The translations under genes were made by a program, and so were the position numbers. A model generated the notes under the pieces. It saw only the letters and a list, made by a program, of their open reading frames with translations. It was not told the origin of the DNA and did no database searches. 8,046 bases of DNA from Desulfuromonadales bacterium (lineage in GTDB: Bacteria; Desulfobacterota; Desulfuromonadia; Geobacterales; Pseudopelobacteraceae), in NCBI GenBank assembly GCA_015688915.1, contig JAATGX010000310.1:1-8046 (forward strand), given 5' to 3'. This document shows positions 6,123 through 8,046 of the stretch, in pieces. Position 1 is the stretch's first letter. Every line of letters starts with the position of its first letter.

Positions 6123-7709
6123 ATGACATTAAAGGCACAACCAACGGAACACACGTTCCGATCCATACGGGAGATGGTCGAACTGCGCGGCGGGGAACGG
6201 GCCGTGCAGCGCTTCATATCCTCGCCCGAGTCGGGCACCTCCCTGAGTTTCGGGATGTACCGCACGTTGGTTCTCGACCTGGCGGCCGCACTGGAAGACA
6301 GGGGCATGCGGCCGGGCGCACGGGTGGCCGTGGTGCTGGCCAATGGCCAGAATGCGGCTGTCGCCATCCTGGGGATCATGGCTGCGGGAGCAGTGGCGGT
6401 GCCGCTCAATCCGCGCCTGACCGGGGAGGAGATGAGCCGGCTCCTGGCGCACTCCGGCGCCGGGCTGGTGCTGAGCGATCACCTGCACCTCGACAGGCTT
6501 CCCGCGGCCATGCGCCGGGCAGACCCTCACATCATTGAAGGGGGCGAAGCCGGCAATCCCTACCATCTGTTCCGTTTGGACGGCCCGTCACCCACCCCTC
6601 ATGTCGCGGCCGGGGATCGCCTGCCGGCAGGGGACGATCCGGCCCTGATCCTCTACACCTCGGGAACCACCGGACTTCCGAAAGGGGTGGTCCTGACCCA
6701 CGGCAACCTGCTGAGCAACGCCGGCTATGTCGTCAACGCCCACCGCCTGACCGGTTCCGATACGGCCCTGTGCGTCCTGCCGCTCTTCCACATCAACGGA
6801 TTCGTGGTCACCCTGCTGGCCCCGCTTCTGTCGGGTGGAGGCGTGGTCATCCCGCGGCGCTTCAATGTTGAGCGTTTCTGGCACTGGATAGCCGACTGCG
6901 GGGTGACTTGGTTCAGCGCAGTTCCGACCATCCTTTCCCTGCTGCTTTCGCACCCGAAGCCCGTTGGGATCGATACGTCCGGGCTGCGCTTCGCGCGCTC
7001 CGCCTCCGCTCCCTTGCCGGTGGCGGTGCTGACGGAGTTCGAGCGGCGTTTCACCATCCCGGTGATCGAAACCTACGGCATCTCCGAGGCCGGCTGCCAG
7101 GTCTGCGCCAATCCGCTCCCCCCTCTGCCGCATAAGCCGGGCTCGGCCGGCCTGGCGGTCGGCAACCGGCTCAAGGTGATCGATGGGCAGGGAAACCACC
7201 TGCCGGAAGGACGGGTCGGAGAGGTCGTCATCAGCGGCGAGAACGTCTTTGGCGGCTATCTGGACAACCCGGCGGCGGACCGGGAGGCGTTGCGGGAGGG
7301 GTGGTTCCACACCGGGGATCTCGGCTACCTCGACGGGGACGGTTACCTGTTTCTGACCGGCAGGAAGAAGGAACTGATCAACCGGGCAGGGGAAAAGATC
7401 GCCCCGCGCGAGGTGGAGGAGGTCCTGCACCGCCTGCCCGAGGTGGAAACAGTCGGGGTGGTCGGGGTGCCGCACCACCTCTTCGGCGAGGAGGTCGTTG
7501 CCTTTATCACCCTGCGCCGCGATCAAAAGCTCGATACGGAAACGGTCAGGCATTTCTGCCGGGAGCATCTGGCCCATTTCAAGGTGCCCAGCGAGGTCTT
7601 TTTCATCGAGGAACTCCCCAAGGGGCCGAGCGGCAAGGTGCAGCGCCGCCGCCTGCGGGACGTGTATCATCGGATCACCACACAATCAAAGGAGGAACAG
7701 CAATCATGA
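6123..7709 (+). CDS. AMP-forming acyl-CoA ligase (acyl-CoA synthetase), oxalyl-CoA synthetase-like branch
   Basis: A 528-residue member of the ANL adenylating enzyme superfamily: carboxylate + ATP to acyl-AMP, then acyl-CoA. All core motifs are present: phosphate loop Y178-T-S-G-T-T-G-L-P-K-G188, YGISEAG, GWFHTGD399, hinge GR414KKELINRAGEKI, and catalytic K505 in PSGKVQRRR. The middle section (LPLFHINGFVVTLLAPL, a PRRFNVERFW block, TWFSAVPTI, later HKPGSAG) resembles from memory the Pcs60/AAE3 oxalate-CoA ligase branch more than long-chain fatty acid ligases, suggesting a short, polar or dicarboxylic substrate; that is inference. It starts 26 bases after the ABC ATPase with a weak RBS (AGGG, about 6114-6117). 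Its TGA overlaps the ATG of the binding-protein gene by three bases, so it is cotranscribed within the transporter cluster. A biosynthetic role or an aromatic acid substrate remain possible. Confidence 0.9.
   Translation: MTLKAQPTEHTFRSIREMVELRGGERAVQRFISSPESGTSLSFGMYRTLVLDLAAALEDRGMRPGARVAVVLANGQNAAVAILGIMAAGAVAVPLNPRLTGEEMSRLLAHSGAGLVLSDHLHLDRLPAAMRRADPHIIEGGEAGNPYHLFRLDGPSPTPHVAAGDRLPAGDDPALILYTSGTTGLPKGVVLTHGNLLSNAGYVVNAHRLTGSDTALCVLPLFHINGFVVTLLAPLLSGGGVVIPRRFNVERFWHWIADCGVTWFSAVPTILSLLLSHPKPVGIDTSGLRFARSASAPLPVAVLTEFERRFTIPVIETYGISEAGCQVCANPLPPLPHKPGSAGLAVGNRLKVIDGQGNHLPEGRVGEVVISGENVFGGYLDNPAADREALREGWFHTGDLGYLDGDGYLFLTGRKKELINRAGEKIAPREVEEVLHRLPEVETVGVVGVPHHLFGEEVVAFITLRRDQKLDTETVRHFCREHLAHFKVPSEVFFIEELPKGPSGKVQRRRLRDVYHRITTQSKEEQQS
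7691..7696 (+). promoter_or_regulatory. Ribosome binding site of the binding-protein gene
   Basis: GGAGGA inside the 3' end of the ligase gene, nine bases before the ATG at 7706. It is the strongest Shine-Dalgarno in the transporter cluster, suiting a binding protein usually made in excess over the other transporter subunits. Confidence 0.6.
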
Positions 7710-8046
7710 AAATCACAACCAGGAGATGGATGGCAATCGGGATAGCGGCCCTGATATCCGTGATCGGCGCAGGTCCCGCCCTTGCCGCCGGCAAGCAGGC
7801 CGCCACCGGCGTCATCAAGGTCGGCACCAACAAGGCGCTGGGCACGGTCACCCCGTACGTGGGCCGGGTACAGGGAATCTTCGCCAAGCGTGGGGTCACG
7901 GTGGAGATCGTTGATTTCAGCGACGGCTCCACCCTGATGGAGGCCTTTGCTTCCGGGCAGTTGGATATCGCGTTTCTCGGGATCGCACCCTCCGCCAGCT
8001 GGCAAAGCTAGGTGGTACCGCTCCAGGTGCTGGCCGCGGCCAACGC
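7706..8046 (+). pseudogene. SsuA/NMT1-like ABC substrate-binding protein, interrupted by an in-frame TAG and cut by the window end
   Basis: Codons 1-101 encode a Sec signal peptide (MKITTRR, hydrophobic core to about residue 25, cleavage likely after A-L-A), then a periplasmic binding domain start: IKVGTNKALGTVTPYVGRVQGIFAKRG, the usual 'protein becomes ligand-bound' N-terminal lobe, and the family-typical GQLDIAFLGIAP. TAG follows at 8009-8011, directly after WQS. The same frame continues at 8012 with VVPLQVLAAAN, which is what the family normally has next (WQS-K-x-VPLQVLAAAN). The stop therefore replaces one internal codon, most simply AAG (Lys) to TAG. A 101-residue product could not form a two-lobe binding protein. 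It may be a genuine nonsense mutation, a sequencing error, or, much less likely, readthrough. The remainder of the gene lies past the window. Confidence 0.8.

Overview
The window is GC-rich coding DNA, packed almost end to end on the plus strand. The gene content (anaerobic corrinoid methyl transfer, a nitrogenase-reductase-like protein, an ATP-dependent corrinoid activator) and a GC-rich inverted-repeat element point to an anaerobic bacterium. A member of the Desulfuromonadia/Geobacter-Pelobacter group is the best guess, but this is inferred from gene types and style, not from a phylogenetic marker.

Region A (1-5151) looks like one operon. In order it holds: the 3' end of a NifH/BchL-family iron-sulfur ATPase; a small B12-binding corrinoid protein of the MtaC/MtbC type; two UroD-fold methyltransferases of the MtaA/CmuA type, both keeping the His-x-Cys...Cys zinc site; and a RACo-like protein (N-terminal 2Fe-2S ferredoxin plus C-terminal ASKHA ATPase) that would re-reduce Co(II) corrinoid to Co(I). 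Junctions are short or overlapping, except between the two methyltransferase genes. There, an approximately 110-bp pair of inverted REP-like palindromes has inserted and now encodes the last 28 residues of the first methyltransferase.

Region B (5152-5319) is a 168-bp AT-richer regulatory gap. It has a possible sigma70-like promoter, a perfect 15-bp palindrome overlapping its -10 position, and a strong Rho-independent terminator ending about 20 bases before the next gene.

Region C (5320-8046) holds an ABC transporter ATPase of the nitrate/sulfonate/taurine type, an AMP-forming acyl-CoA ligase resembling the oxalyl-CoA synthetase branch, and the 5' part of an SsuA-like periplasmic binding protein. 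That last gene is interrupted by an in-frame TAG at codon 102, and recognisable homologous sequence resumes directly after it. No permease gene is visible.

Working model (inference): region C imports a small, probably anionic organic compound and may activate it as a CoA thioester. Region A removes or transfers a methyl group through a corrinoid protein kept active by the RACo-like ATPase. The NifH-like ATPase supplies low-potential electrons either to a nitrogenase-like partner encoded upstream of the window or to the corrinoid/substrate chemistry itself. Linking a nitrogenase-like reductase to a two-methyltransferase corrinoid system is the most unusual aspect of the window.
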